Assembly: GCA_036897445.1 (NCBI GenBank)
Contig: JAYMTL010000032.1
Coordinates: 62,001-126,000 of the forward strand
DNA length: 64,000 nt
DNA from: Pelargonium tetragonum
Taxonomy: Eukaryota > Streptophyta > Magnoliopsida > Geraniales > Geraniaceae
Reading direction: 5' to 3'
Of the stretch, positions 39,540 to 53,309 are shown piece after piece (positions within the stretch are counted from its first letter, which is position 1; each line of letters opens with the position of its first letter). The translations under genes and the position numbers were made by a program. The notes below the pieces were generated by a model that had not been told where the DNA came from, ran no database searches, and saw only the letters and a program-made list of their open reading frames with translations.

Positions 39540-42500
39540 AACAAAAGGAATTTTATACTTTCAAGGAGACCCAACGTGCTCGGAGGTAAAGGCTAATTCA
39601 CCAAATATTTTAGGACCTTTTACTTTTGAATTTTTATCTATTAGGGCCCCCGCAAGGTCCCATATTTCCTTATAAGGATATTCCGGAATAAAGGGATGCT
39701 TTTTTACGTGGATTCACTGGCCCTTAAACTAGACCTCCAAGTTACGAAACAGCAGCTAATCCAGGTTTCTTTACAAACAAATAGGCAACCAGCACAGCGC
39801 TGAGGTAGTGGTACCAAAAAAAGCAAGCTTTTTAATTCTTTAAAACTGAAATTAGAATGCTTATATAAGTGTGCAGAGTCTAAACTCTAAAAGGCCCCAA
39901 AAATCCTGAGCGAATACTGCTTACAGAAAATTTTAAAATATCTATATGCTTCTGCAAAGAAAGTTTAGTTCTACTTCATACCTCTTAGGGGCTTCATCCT
40001 TCAACGTCTTTTCCTGCAATCTCCTATATAGTAGAAACTTTCTATAAAAAAAGGGGAAAGCCCCGGTATAAATATTAGTTATATAGATATAGAAGATTTC
40101 AACTATGTTTTACAAAACGGTTAATTCTACGGTGGCTGGCTTGAGAGTTTTCTACAGTAAGGTTATATTCCACCTCTAAGAAGCAGTCGAAGCATAGGGG
40201 AATCCGGAGTAGAGCGAGCTCTTTACTAAACGGGAGTATATCCCTTGGGTTAACTTTTATCACTAGGTATAAAACCTTGAGGTCTAAGAAACCCGATAAA
40301 AATGAAATTGTCGTTTATGCAATAAAGCTCAAGGGTTATCTATAGGATCAGTTGCTTTTGAGTAACTCAGTTTCTTAGTTTATCTTAATTTTCTCGAATT
40401 TTGATATTATTCAAAATTATCCTCAGGATTGTACACAGCGCTTACACCCCTCTCCCAGGAGTTGCCTATCCTTATTCATTTTAGGAAAAAGCAACCCCAT
40501 TGAGAAACAATTTGAACGACTGCCTAAACCTGTCGGAAAATACCTTACGCTAAAATAAAACAGTCCTGGAATTCTGCTGTTATTGCTCAAATTCTAAGAA
40601 CACTAAAGAGTTTTTGACACTCCCCAGGAGTCTCCTCCCTACCTTGCAGTAAAACAAAAAAGAAGAAACTTTTTATTAATTACAAAAGGGCTTATTTTCC
40701 GAGTTTAGTAAAGTTGTTAGTTTGTTTAAATACCTTGGATTCTTGGGAGACCTCAACTAAAAATAGACAATGGATGCAATATCTTTCTTATAACCGGCAT
40801 AAGAAAAAGACCCTTTGGAATTTAGGAGGTAAGAAGTCAAAAACATTACTATACGTACTCAGGACTTTAAGGCATCCCCCGAATAGAAGCTTTTTAGTGC
40901 CTATTTTAGTAATATACCGCGGAGCTGAATAAAGACCGAACTAAGAAAACTCAATCCGAAAACAAATAACAAGCAAAAAGCGCATCAGTTACACTCTCAA
41001 GGGTTTCGCAGTTTTCTTTGTTCTCAATTTTTTGACTAAGTGTGAACGGGGTTTTACCATAGCGGCCCCATATAGGAATAGGAGTTCTCCAGGTTAAAGG
41101 TTTCCAAGCGAAGTTATATATTATATAAATTTATACAAAGCAAAGAGTCTATTTTACTTTTATCTAGAGAGTGCTAATTAAAAATTTTAAAGTGTTACCT
41201 GGCATGCCACATGGCTATAATTGATCGCGGAGGACTTGCTAAAAGGGAAAGTTTATGAGTCCCCATTGTCAAAATTTCTTAGTATTTTTACCCTTCCCCT
41301 TTTTTTTTTGAAAACTAAAAACTAAAGGATACTTAATAGACGCTTTAAGCTTTTTAAGTCCTTTATAGATAAATTTGACTTTAGGAGAAATTCGAATTTG
41401 AAAAGTATGACAGGCAAACCCCGTTTCTTTATAATAAGAATTTGCAAGACTTCAGCCAGTCCCTAATTGACGTATAAGATTCACTCAAATCCGTTACTAT
41501 GTATCTATACTGGTTAACTTTCAACAGCTTAATTCTCCTAAAGTTTTTTATTCCTAAACTCTTTTCTAATCCATTTACAAGGCGAGCCCCTATTAAACAA
41601 AGAATTTTCTCTAAACTAAAAAGAAAAAAATTCCTGTGCTGATTTATAACTTATCAAGTATAGGTCTTTAAACTAGAAGGGGCTTTCATAGGGCGCGTTT
41701 GGTACTGGAATATATCGCCAAAGATAGAGCGTAAATTTGGAAGAGGGGAATCCTGGGTATTAAGTATAAAGATTTCGATTCAAAGGTATATTTGTACAGT
41801 TTCTGGTTGAAAGGGGCTCCTATACGCAATCTTTTATAGCTATGAGGGTAAGGTAATTAAGTAAAAAAACTACTTTGTGTTACAAAATGACAAGAGAGGG
41901 CTCTAGTAATTGAGCCATTTTTATAAAAAGTTTTAAAACGACAGGCTAAAATAGGGTCTTCTCCTTTGAATCGGGTAACTTTGTATTTGTAGACAGGTTT
42001 TCCTTACCGGAGAAGCATACTTTTTATCTTTCTGTTTCTAGTATTAAAAGGGCTTAAGGAGTCCACATTGACTTTGAAAGTAACAAGGGAGGCTCTTATA
42101 TGATATGTGATATTTCTTGATTCAAAGAGTCGCTATTACCTTTAAGATCCTGGAGGGGTGTACCTTTAATTAGCGGGTTTTGAAGAAAATTTTAGGTAGG
42201 GGTTAGCCTACTTCTATTAAGATCCCCAGAAAGCTATACAAATGACAATCTCAAGTGGAGGTCCTTTGGTTTACGCTTCTCATCTTTGGTTTTGTTCTAG
42301 CTTTTAGACTCTTGTTACGCTTTATTTATATAATAAGAATACAAATTCCTTTCTAGAAAGATCCTGTATTTCCTCTCGGCTATCTTATAGGAATCGGGCA
42401 CTCCTATATGAAGAATCGTACCTCAACTTGAGATACAAGTTTCAAATAGAGTCAAATGAGAAAGATAGCAATTTCGTGCAAGTTTCATGGCTAGCTTTGT

Positions 42501-45500
42501 TTATAGTGCTTTCTGGAAACAAACTAAAGGGTGGCTACCCTTTCTCCTTAAATACCTATCCTAATTTTTGACTAATCCTCTACTGCGCCTTTAAAAGGCC
42601 CCTACTATAAATAGAATATTAAAGAGCAGTACAAATCAGAGTCTCTTTCTCAGTGCCTTAGAGTTACATTCGTAAGTAGTTTAGTGCAAAATCCCGCGGA
42701 CGATCCTTACATTATAGCTCACTCTTTTTGTGTTCGATTTCCTATACTCCACGAATTCCTTAGATTTACCAAGTCCTATATATAGTAGAGGAGATTTTTG
42801 TAAGGGAACTTCTTTAGCTAGTTGCACTTAGGTTAGAAATTGAATTCCCCTTGTACTCTTATAAGTGCCTTCCTAAAAGGTTTTAGTTACAAATTTATTA
42901 GCTAATTGTCGAGACCCTTTTACTAACTTTACTAACTAAAGGGAGATGCTAGTCCTAAAAGTTAGAGAAATGTGGACCTAAACCTCGGTATGATAAAGCT
43001 CCCTTTCTAAAAAGCTGAGAGTATCCCGTGCTATATTGGAATTAAAACTCTAGATGGGATACAAATGACTAGCAAAAGCCTCAAATGTATAAATAGTGAC
43101 TCTGGGGGGCCGATATTATACCGGGTAAAAATAGAATTTCATTTTTGATAGCCTTTCTAAATTTTCTTTCTAAAGCGTGTCCTTTGCTCTTTTGATTCTT
43201 AAAGAGGAACGCCCTTTTTAGAAGATAAAGCTTACCTTGTTAGTAATAACAATACTAGATCCTGAAATCGACTACAAACTTTTATGGGACCTTTGTAATG
43301 TAATATGTAATAGAGAAGCTTGTCTAGGTTTTCCATTTACAGCTCTCCTACAACTTAGAGCTCCTATTCTTAGACCTCTTTTCCTAAGGCTCTCTAAAGC
43401 ACTTTACTTTGGATCTTGTAAAACCTATACGGGTTCTATTTGAAACTTTTTAATTATAAAGAGAATTTCCTTTTTAGTGAAGCAAAATCTCTAAGGAAAA
43501 TCTCCCTTAGTCCCTTTCACTTACTTACCTAAGCTAATATAAGGGAAAGTAGAGCCCGGCTCTCCTTTAATTATATTATATCTCCCCATTCTTCCAAAAT
43601 TCAAAACTGTACTTAAGTTCGGTTGGGGTCAAATCGAAAAAACTTGTATGCATTGAAAAGACTACTTCCCATATTCTTAGTACCAAATTCCTAGAGGAAA
43701 ACACATGTAGAATCGTAGGAATTCTAGTTTAACAAAAAGGAATCCTATATACACTTTGAAAGGCACAGATTTTAATAAGACCCCGGAACCAAAACCTATT
43801 TTTAGGTTTAGTTAAACTCCTTGTGATCCTGAGGTAGGGTACCTGAGTCTACCTTTACGTTATCCCTATATAATATATCCTATATACGGAATAGGAAACC
43901 TGAAAGAAAACAAAGGAACAGGCAACCCCTTTCAAATTGTACTCGCAACACCTCTTATTAAAATTTTTTGTTAGCAACACGCATTACATCAAGAAACCCC
44001 TGTAGTTTGCTTCAATACTTATAAAAAAATTCTCAAAGGTAATAAGGTAGAAGTAAAAAAACGAAGTCTGAACTCACTTCTTTCAGAACAAGGAAGCCCC
44101 TGACAGGGTTCCGGAAACTATCAATTTTCTTGTATTTCGACGAATTTTAGATAGCGAGCACTAAAGTACAAGCGAAGTAGAATTCCAGCCGATAGGATGC
44201 TTCGCCAATAAAATTGATAGCTTTCCTCGGGCATTTAAGTATCTATATAGGAAATTGAGAGCTCTTTACCTAGAGATAGAACTCCTGTATCCAAACTATA
44301 AATCTTACTCCTTTATAAAAGAAGAGTGGAAGGAGCCTTATCCTATTTTTTTGTACGTGCCTTGAAAACAAGGTCGGAGCTTCCTAAGGCAAGAAGCATC
44401 TCTCTTATTAGACAAAAAGTTTTATATACCTCTATAAGCTACAACTAAGCCTGCTAAGTCAACGTCAGTTGGGTATCATAAAGTAAGTATACACTATCTA
44501 GTACACATCCAGTTAATTACATTACCTCGCTAACGCTTCAGTCGGGACATCAAAGCAACAGGATACGAAAGAGGCAATCTAAATCCCAAGCAAGAAAAAC
44601 CCCCTATTTTAAACAACAAGCTTTTTTCGTTTGAGATAGATATTACCTAAGCGATTTCTTTGTTCGAAAAAGATAACAATTTTTTGCAACACGGCACAAA
44701 AATTTCAAGTAAAAGTCGGTCAAAAGGGGTTTTTGAACCTATGGGTTTTGCAAGCCCTTTAGTGGGATATTCCAAGAGTTTTTTTTTAATTAAGGCTTTA
44801 AGTTAAGGTAGAATTTGTTACGTTAGAGCCCCCCTCGCTGGAGTCGTTATTCACTGAAAAAGGAAATTGTAATTAGAGGTTTACTGAACAAGTTTATAGT
44901 TATAAAGATTATAAACTAAGTAACTTGTTCAGGGGCAGGTCTGCTTAAGTCTTTTGGAGAAGTTAAGCTTTTGGAAGTAAATAATAATATAAAGAAGGGA
45001 TAATAGGGTCTCTTTGTCTATAACTTGGCAGCTCTAAGGACTAGACAACAAGGTAAGCCATTGGCTTACTAAGGTATGAATGTTCTATCTACAACAATAA
45101 GATAAGTACGCTGGGTATAGTAACTTCAATCTAGAAGAAAGGTACAGGCTGGAATAGGGGGGTATAGCCCTGAGGAAAGCGGGTGCAGCTACAAAAAAAG
45201 TTGTTTTAGCTGGGATAAGTCTCTTAAGTAAGTCATAAAAGGTGTCTATTCTATTTCTATAAGGAGGTTGTCTACTTGTTGTTCCGTGCTTTTGTACTCT
45301 AGTTAATAAAAGGATAGCTTCTGTTTCTAGTAGGTAAGGGAGCTCTCTCTTATTCTAGTTACAGCAGGGGGAAGTGGAGCTGAAAACTTAAGGGAATCCC
45401 ATTAACAGGAAGCCCCTTAACAACTATTCCTTAAGAAAACTTAAAAAGGAGTTTGGAAGCTGGCAAAGATTCAATCCAGAGTCTGCTTGGGGCAGAGCAT

Positions 45501-47090
45501 TAGATTAGATAAGGAGCTCCTAAATTAGAAATGAAAGGTACCGCTTAACTAGCTCTTGTCCAAAAAAGGCAAAGGTTTTAATTTAAGAGTATCCCATAGT
45601 AATCCTAGTTGTAAGGGTGATTTACGAATTCAGAAAAGTTGAGAGACTTCCCTAAACTGCCAGAGAATCCCGGGAAATATATACTACTATAATAGAAAAC
45701 ACATGGGTTCAATTCCCAAAGTAACAGTAAGACAAAAGAGCTCCCTTAAATATGATAGGAAAAACAGAACACGAAGTACAATAACACGGGAATACTTAGG
45801 TTCTTACTTAATCCTATAGTACTAGAAGTCCATAAATCTATCCTTCTAAAAACCCTTAATTCATAGACTTTAGGCCCTCCCCTTCGGAAAGCTGCTCAAT
45901 ATTTAAAAGGAGTTCCCTGCTTATTTTACTCCCTTTTTGCGCCAATCTTTCCTATATATTATCTTTTTAAAGCCCCGTCCTGGATTAGGAAAGCGAGGGA
46001 CAAGAATCTCCTAGCACCTTTACTAAGGCAAATGCAATTTCTTAATAATTATCAAAACTACCCCTTCCTGTCTTTTATAGGGCAAAAATTTTATGTTACT
46101 ACAAGGTTATTCCTACTTTTTACCTTGACGGATTCTATAAATTAAGTAATAAAAAATAATGTAATGAAATTCCAGTTATTAATTAAGAAAAACCAGGGCT
46201 TTAACTCTCCCAAAAGGGTTTTCGCCCTATATTACTTAAAAAAAGAAACATTTTAACCTCGGTTACCCTTGTGAGTCTAAAGCGGGTATCTAGGTTGCTC
46301 AACTGAATAGAGTAGGTAACTCCGGAATATTTAAAAGCGTAGAGCCTTGGTTATACTTTTTATCAACACTGCTTTAAAGCTTTCTTGGAAGTGTTCGTGA
46401 CAGAAAGTGAGGCTAGTTTTTGGATGCCTTGCAGTTAGGCGTCTTCCAGCGCCTGTTTTTTATTTCCTTCAAATTCAAATTAAAGTAAGTCGTAATATAG
46501 GAGTATAGAAAAGGAGCTGCCCCTACAGTAGAGAAGCACGCTTAGGAATCAATACAAAAATTTGCTTTAGAAATCCCGGAATAAAACACATGTTTTTTTG
46601 GCTAGCATAATTCTATCCGATTCATCTAAAATGTCCCTTAAAATAGTACTATAACTAAGGTTTACTCATAAACGAAATTTCCTAGTTTTACGCTCGAAAG
46701 CTCTAGAAAGTCTTCCACTTTTGTATCAACTTATCCTTTTTAAAAATTGCATAGAACTCGGCCTATGCTTTTTATAATTTTAGCAACGAATTGTCCGAAA
46801 TATAGTTTATAGTGACTTAATTTACGCAGACTTTCCTTTTTAGAGGGCTCTTTGTCCCGCTTTAACTATAATTATCTTATATAGGAAGTGTTACAAAATT
46901 CCAAATGCTAATGTTTTTCGTCCCTAGAATTTTCGGTCCTATTATACACCTAGTTAGTGAAATCCTTTTTATACCTCCTAATTAGAAAAAATCTATCATT
47001 ACAATTTCCGCTTTGACCATTCCTAGTTACAGATTGAACCCTTTCTTGCGAGTATCCGCTAAAAAAGTCTATATACCCATATAACCAACA
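39540..47090. other. Gene-free background tract between the inverted-repeat arms
   Basis: No protein or RNA gene is supported. Frames reach 72 codons (40714-40932) without motif. Pyrimidine- or purine-skewed patches such as 45.0-45.35 kb hint at further small islands, but their edges are unclear. A T-arm-like motif at 45700-45720 stands alone. A 9-bp tandem duplication lies at 42919-42936. Confidence 0.5.
42919..42936. repeat. 9-bp perfect tandem duplication
   Basis: TTTACTAAC occurs twice in direct succession. A minor slippage product. Confidence 0.6.
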
Positions 47091-47099
47091 ACTTAGTCT

Positions 47100-49100
47100 T
47101 CATCATATTCCTAAATTTCTGCTCAGAGATAGCCCTCCCTCCTAGAGCTTTATATAGATTCTGTATTTGTAAATCTTACTCCTTTTATAAAATAGACTTT
47201 CTTACTTTATCTTACTCTTGATACCAGGAATACCTGTAGCTATTGTATATTACTCTTCTTGATAGCTATAATATCTTGTCTTCCCTGTATGGATTGTATT
47301 ACCTGTACTACTTAATAGGCTTTACTAATTAGAAAGGTTGGAGTTAGTCTTAGTTGTCTTATCTGTATTAGTTGTATTTGACCTCTTAGTCTGCGTAGTA
47401 TAGGAGATATTCTTCTTCTTATAGTCTTATTGTAGCTGCTTCCCTATCTTATTACCCAGATTTGCCCTACTCATAAGATTAAGAAACTCCTTTCAAAAGT
47501 AAGAATTACTTGTGACACTTACTAAATCTAATAGGATTTTATCCTGTTAGGAGTTTAGTCTGACCTGTTAAGGGTTAGGAGTTGCCTTTATATAAACAGG
47601 TAAGAAAGCAAAAACTCATACAGTAAGATATTAAGTATAAAGGTATCTTATTTGAGTCTTTCAAGCCGGACTAAGAGCTAAGACAGAACTCAAACAAGCT
47701 TTAGTTTGAAATAAACCAGAACACAGAAACACCAATAAGAAGATTGAACCTCTTTATTCCTGAAGTCCTCAGCAGAGGTACTCATTTGATAAGAAATTCA
47801 GGACCTTATTGTTCATTCTTTTTAACTTCTTGTTCTTTCCCTCACTAGTAAGAAAGCTACTTTACATAGAACCAAGGACTGCAAACCTTTTCTCAGTAGT
47901 CCAACATCTACTCTTGTTTTCATACTCCCGCTTTCTCTATCATCTAAGTCTGCAGCTTCATACTCTTATCGGGGAGTTTCCCATGGTTCATTCCCTGATT
48001 ATTAAGAAGTCAAGTGAAAGCCCTTCTTGAGGTTAGTAAGTAGGTTAGCTAACTAAAAGCAATTCCTTTCGCTATGCTACAGTCAGGTAAGCCTATATAG
48101 TATAATATTGTTGGCTTATTCCTCTACCTCTACTAAGCAAGTAAGAATAAGAAGAGGTAATAACCTTAAAAAGACTCATAAAACTAAAAGGCTTAGGTAG
48201 TATAGGCTGCAACAAGAAGACCAGACAGAGACTCCTGCCCTAAGAGTAAAGCAAGAAAGAAGGTGCAGGGTTAGTAGAGGTTATAAGATAGGTATAAGGG
48301 TTTACAATAGAAACAAAATAGAAGTATGGTGTTAAGGCGCATTACTCGGTGTGTTATGGGCTTATTGCTAAGGAGGGGAGAGCTTAGTGATGTTTGTTAT
48401 TATATCTATCCTACCGACTGCAGTATAACGGAGGTAATGTAATTAATAGTTTTTTGAATATTCTACTTACTTTGCCCTACCAGCTTCTTAGGATTCTTTT
48501 GACTTCCTTGTTACTAACTTTTGTATGAGCCAGCTATTTCTGTATATGTATACCCATAGGCTAAAGGCTAAACAAGATTTATGTATTCTATAACCTGTAC
48601 TTTTGGAAATAGGTCTATAGAGCTCCGTTGGGGGGCTTAGTACTTGGGGCTAATGTGGGTCTAGCTAGTGGAGTGTACGGGATAGTGTATATAAGGTATA
48701 TGAGAAAGTCTTAAATTCTTATTCTATTTTAGTTTGTATTGTTTATAATTGTTTATATTACTATAATGTTAGTTTATTAGTAGATAGTATTTAGATTTAG
48801 GTATATTAGGTATTGTTGTTCTAACAATAGTTACAGTTAGGGGTTTTAGGGCTATCGCACCTAAACAAATAGTAGTGGTAGCTGTTTAATTGTATTGTAT
48901 AGTGAAGACAGTTCTAGTAGTCATAGAATAGGTATACTCACTTACGCTATAGGAACTCTCTCTTTCCTTATTACCTTACTTCATTTTCATAGCTATAAGA
49001 TTCTGTATCCTTAATCTTAGAAGCTATACCGAATACCTCTTTCTTAGTTTAGGATTCCTTGTAGCTAGTTTAGTTATGTTTTATATTATTTACTCTGTAC
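47100..49100. other. Atypical island B with inverted-repeat arm
   Basis: About 2 kb of different texture. It is pyrimidine-rich on the plus strand up to about 47.5 kb and purine-rich around 48.0-48.4 kb, with few dyads. A 73-codon plus frame at 47809-48030 is hydrophobic and aromatic, then Ser-rich at its end; I do not recognise it. Around 48.2 kb basic plus-strand frames appear (ATRRPDRDS, then KSKARKKVQ). The right part carries the second arm of the inverted repeat shared with island A. The island may represent an inverted, diverged relative of island A with extra material. Edges are by eye. Confidence 0.3.
48664..48866 (-). repeat. Inverted repeat, right arm
   Basis: Reverse complement partner of 39074-39229. 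The 28-base core at 48839-48866 differs at one base; the rest aligns only with gaps, the shared blocks AAGACTTT, CATATACC and CTCCACTAGC being in the same order. The arms lie about 9.8 kb apart in opposite orientation, so recombination between them could invert the segment between. No open frame spans it. Confidence 0.75.
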
Positions 49101-49109
49101 TGGGACTAA

Positions 49110-52100
49110 ACAGAGGCATATCCTTAATTTGAGAACTCGTAACTCCTTAAAAAGTAGTAGGTTATTTTTTTCTTTTTCGGGGAATAAAACTAAATCTTGA
49201 TAACAAGAGTCGACAAGCATAGGATGTTCTTTGTTTTTAGAGCCCTTCCGTAATGTCGAGCAAGTTTATAACTTTATCCGTACTGGCAAAGTGCTTTCTT
49301 TGATCCTTGAGCAAGCTACGAACGAAATCCCTATCCCCTATATTATATAGTATATCCATAAAAGTTATTTACTTAAACTCACACCTTGCTATTATTAAAG
49401 GAAAGCCTCTTATAAAAAGAAGGAGGAGACCCCTAACCTAAAAGATAAGTCAATGCTTCTTTAATGAAAAGGGTTCCCCTATAAGAATTTGAAAAGTTAA
49501 GCACAAATATACTAGAATTAAAAAACCTTGCCCAAGCTTATAATTTGAAACCCTAAGTCCCTTCAGTGAAGAATAACTATTCTAAAGCAACTGATAGAAC
49601 ACTAGGAAATCCTGGCAATCCACCCTTGAGACTTTTTTGACATAACAAGGCTTTTGCTGCCTTTTCTTAAAAAAAGCACTGGGCGCTTCTTAGTATTTAT
49701 TACGTTTTACTACACAGCTGTCCCGAAAAATGAAAAACCTTTATTTAAATTCTCCTAATTTAGGATCCCCTTATTCTCTTGGAAAACCCTATGCTTAGTA
49801 GAAACTACAACTCATTATCCATATGAGTTGTGAAACCTGCTTTTTACTGAGAATTCTTAAAGTCTATACCTTGGCAACGCAAAAATTTTTAGTTTACGCC
49901 TCTTCTATACGTGTCCTTTTACAAACTGTGCTAGAATGAGGACTAACTTTACCAAATTCTGTGGGCAGGACTTGAACCCTTACTAAAATTTTAATCTATA
50001 CTAGGCTATCAAAGGGTTTTAGATTACACGGGGTTTCTTTAGTTATGAGATATTCTCTAGCTTTTAGATTCTAGATAGAGGGTATAGGAATTCCGTAACC
50101 TCTCTTTAATTAAGGCTCTCCCGCGTTTAACCTGCGAGTACAAAAATTAGGGATTCCTTAAATATGCATTAGCAATAACTTTTTAGAAGAATAAAAATTT
50201 CTCCTACATTTTTATAGAGGGGTCACCGTATCGAACTAAGTTATAGGCTTTTAAGAAAAGGCTTCCCTTTCTTCTTGCTTGTTTGGTTAAGCTAAAATCG
50301 GAGAAGTGTGGTGTTAAAAGCAATGAAGCAACCCCGGAGCCTAAACCAAGTAATAAGGCAAAGAAATGTCGGGGGTATACTAAGACTACAAGGACCCCCA
50401 TATATCTACCTTAGAGAATACCTTAAAATTTTACTCACTTACTTATAGTTAGATAGAAAAAAATCTTAAGTTTCTAAATGTACAGGTAACAAAGGAGTCC
50501 TAGACCAGGAGTACTCAAGCAACCCGTAATTGCAGGATATACTGAGGTTTCATACCAGAATCCCTTACTTTGAATTATGTATTATTTCAAATTTTGGACT
50601 ATTATAAAGAGAGATCGATCTCTTTATAAGGCACCGTTGGTAAGGTAGATCTTGGGGTTTTAATAAAAAAAGCTGTAAAAAGATAGGAGCCGTCTAACAG
50701 CAACTACTTCCTGTGGTTTTCTAAATTCTAAATAAAGTTGTAATTTTCTATTTTGGAGCTTTCCATACCCGATCATTAAAGGTATATAAAACCGAAGTAA
50801 GAACCTTGGGGTATCTTGCGTTCTAGGCCCCTTTTAGGAGCCTAGTAATCGAATTTTCAAATAATGGGGCATGTGTCTTGCTTTAGAATTGGGGCTTGCT
50901 ACTCTATAAGTCTGTAAGGTACCGAGCAAGCTAGAAATGGTTGTAGATATGAGGACTTCCTTGTATTAATAAAATTGTAAAGCCCGTAACTTAGGAATGG
51001 CAGCTTACTCTAACAGCCAAGTTCTTTTAGTGAAACCTCGAAAAGGTTAAACATAGATGAAAGTAAAGACTTTTTTGAAACAGGAACCCCCCCAAAATTC
51101 TAGCCTGAGTATCGTAACCGCAAGGTCGAATAAAGGCTTCGTAATCTCTAATTTCCTTTTTACTAATGTAAAAAAAGCCTAATAACTCTCCTGGCCTCCC
51201 TGTAGTGTAGAAGTGCCCTTAAAAAGTTATGTATGGTGGATACCCTTTATGTAGGGTAAATTGAATTTTCCAAATCTGCTGTTAAGATTTACCCCCCTTG
51301 TTATAGTCTATTTGTGTTAAGCTATATACTGTGAGAAGCTCCTCCGGGATCTGTAAAAGCCCCGTACATTAAGTTAAAGAATAAATAGCACAAGGCTCAA
51401 AGTAAATCCTCTTAGTATTAGTAGCATAATTTTTGCTACCGATAAACCCTAACGGAAATGCTGAAATAAAGTATAAAAAGCAATATGATAAACTCTCTCT
51501 AGGGTATGATTTTTTTGTGTAGGTTCTCATATTCGTATTAGAACTTCGAGTCGATAAATCTAAAAACGCTGTTAGAACTTTCTATAGGGAGAGTCAAAAA
51601 TCTTACTACTAAAATGAAATCTCAATTTTGATTTTCCGCGTTAACGAACTACCAAATCTACTAACATACCTTTTTTCTATAACTCTTACTTATAAGTGAT
51701 AAGTGATGAGCCTAGGACTAAAGAGTTTAACCTGAACATAGGCCTTGAAACTAGGGCATTAACTCTCGGGGTATCTTGAATCAGTAGTATCTCTGTCAAA
51801 TACTTTTTTGATAGTAAACTCGGATGCTTTGTAAATTTTCAATATATTAGTTAGTATATAACCGAGAAAAAGTATAATGATATACTTCAGGCATACTAGG
51901 TTCGCAAAATCACGTTATTTTAAATAGGAATCTACTTTATTACTAAAAACTACTCAACAAAGTATAAACACAAGGTTACTGTAAAGTAAATAAGAATACC
52001 GGGGTTTAAGCAAGAAATTTAGAATAAGGGACTCCTTTTTAAAGCAAGCTGCTTACTCAACGAACAATACTTAATAAGGAGTCCTTAGAAGGTCGGTAAG

Positions 52101-53070
52101 AAAATCACTTAATAAAGAATTTTTTTCTCCTTATTATTGCAGCTAAACCTCGACTTGAAGTAAACCCGGATATAATTATTAAAATATGCAGGCGGTTCAA
52201 ATCCCAGTCTAAGTACCTTCATTTTGTTAATAAAAAGCAAGTCAAACCCCGTATACTTTATATTATACCATATCCTTTAGTAGGGGAATCCTCTATATAA
52301 AATTCGAAAAAGTTAGGCAATTTGTAGTAAAAGTAGATATTGACCTCCTACAGGGGCAGTACTCGACAACGCAAAAGCTTCTCAGTATTAGTTAGTCAAT
52401 TTTAACACAAAACTAAGTAAAAAAACCTCCGCTGTAAAAAGAAGAGGTAATTGAAGAACATGCTTACATCAGTAGAATAATAACAGAGCCTAAGACTCTA
52501 TTTTGGATTTAAAAGCAGAAAGAATTAAAAAGAAACCCTGAAATTTTTTTATAGTTTGGACCTTAGTTATATAAAAAAGAAGTGAAAATGACTTGATCGA
52601 GGAAACATGAACAGTAACAAGCAGATTTTAGTGTCAGTAGCTATCTCAAAAAAGTTTAACCTTAACCTATATTAAGTTTAAGTTTTATTCTTTTCAAAAT
52701 TTTATGCCTGCGGTGTCTAATCGATTTGAACTGAAGTACTTCGATAACTTGCGCTTATGTTTACTGTTTGAATTAAATGAAATTAAAGAACCCAGCCCTA
52801 TCCTTGCAGTATTAATCCCCCTTTTTTTAAACGACCAGACTTAAGACTTTTTGCCCTATAGAACCCCATCATATTGTTGCTAGAAGTGCGTGCTATAGTA
52901 AGAAACGCTTTTGTGTACAAGTAATACAAAACTCCCTAATCCTACCAAAACCCGGTTGATTAAAAGAGGGGGCTTTAGTACTAATTTATTCACTACTTGT
53001 GGGACTTAGTTCATTAAGTGGATCGAAAAAGACCCCGTCTAGTGGTAAGCTAATTGAAGAATTTTTTGTA
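49110..53070. other. Gene-free A+T-rich background tract
   Basis: Nothing is supported beyond dyads. The only frame of note is 65 codons on the minus strand at 50204-50401, without motif. Partial T-arm-like strings near 49962 (minus) and 52193 (plus) lack the rest of a tRNA. A 7-bp tandem duplication lies at 51694-51707. Confidence 0.55.
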
Positions 53071-53078
53071 CCCTTTTA

Positions 53079-53309
53079 GATTTGTAAGCTCTTTTGAACC
53101 TTTGAAATGACTAACACTTGAGCTTTCATTATTTGCCCTTTTAACTTATAGGTAAGAGATGTAGTTATATTAATGGATATCTTAGTATTATATGTCTCCT
53201 TTGCAATCTATATCAGCTTACAGGAATACAAAATATCTAAGACTTCTTTACCATCAACATCAATGTCTGCCTGCTTTCCATTAGAATCTTTACTACCTTT
53301 AAGTTTATG
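53079..53309 (-). pseudogene. Protein-like minus-strand stretch in island C, unrecognised
   Basis: On the minus strand this stretch reads as two adjoining open segments in one frame, 33 and 43 codons, separated by a single TAG at 53208-53210. The composition looks protein-like: KLKGSKDSNGK, then ADIDVDGKEVLDILY, then after the stop IAKETYNTKISINITTS and YKLKGQIMKAQVLVISK. I do not recognise a family. The opposite strand is also open for about 58 codons, so part of the impression may come from the island's lower stop density. It may be a decayed gene or chance. Confidence 0.25.

Noticed and set aside
45695-45722. TGGGTTCAATTCCCA, a good isolated T arm
   Set aside because: Upstream sequence gives no D arm or anticodon arm in register; a chance dyad of the background type is as likely.
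49297-49326. TTTGATCCT followed by ACGAACGAA, like the 5' end of small-subunit rRNA
   Set aside because: The middle does not match and no further rRNA sequence follows.
49962-50010. Minus-strand GGTTCAAGTCCTGC, like a T arm
   Set aside because: Only part of the T stem pairs, and no anticodon arm is in register.
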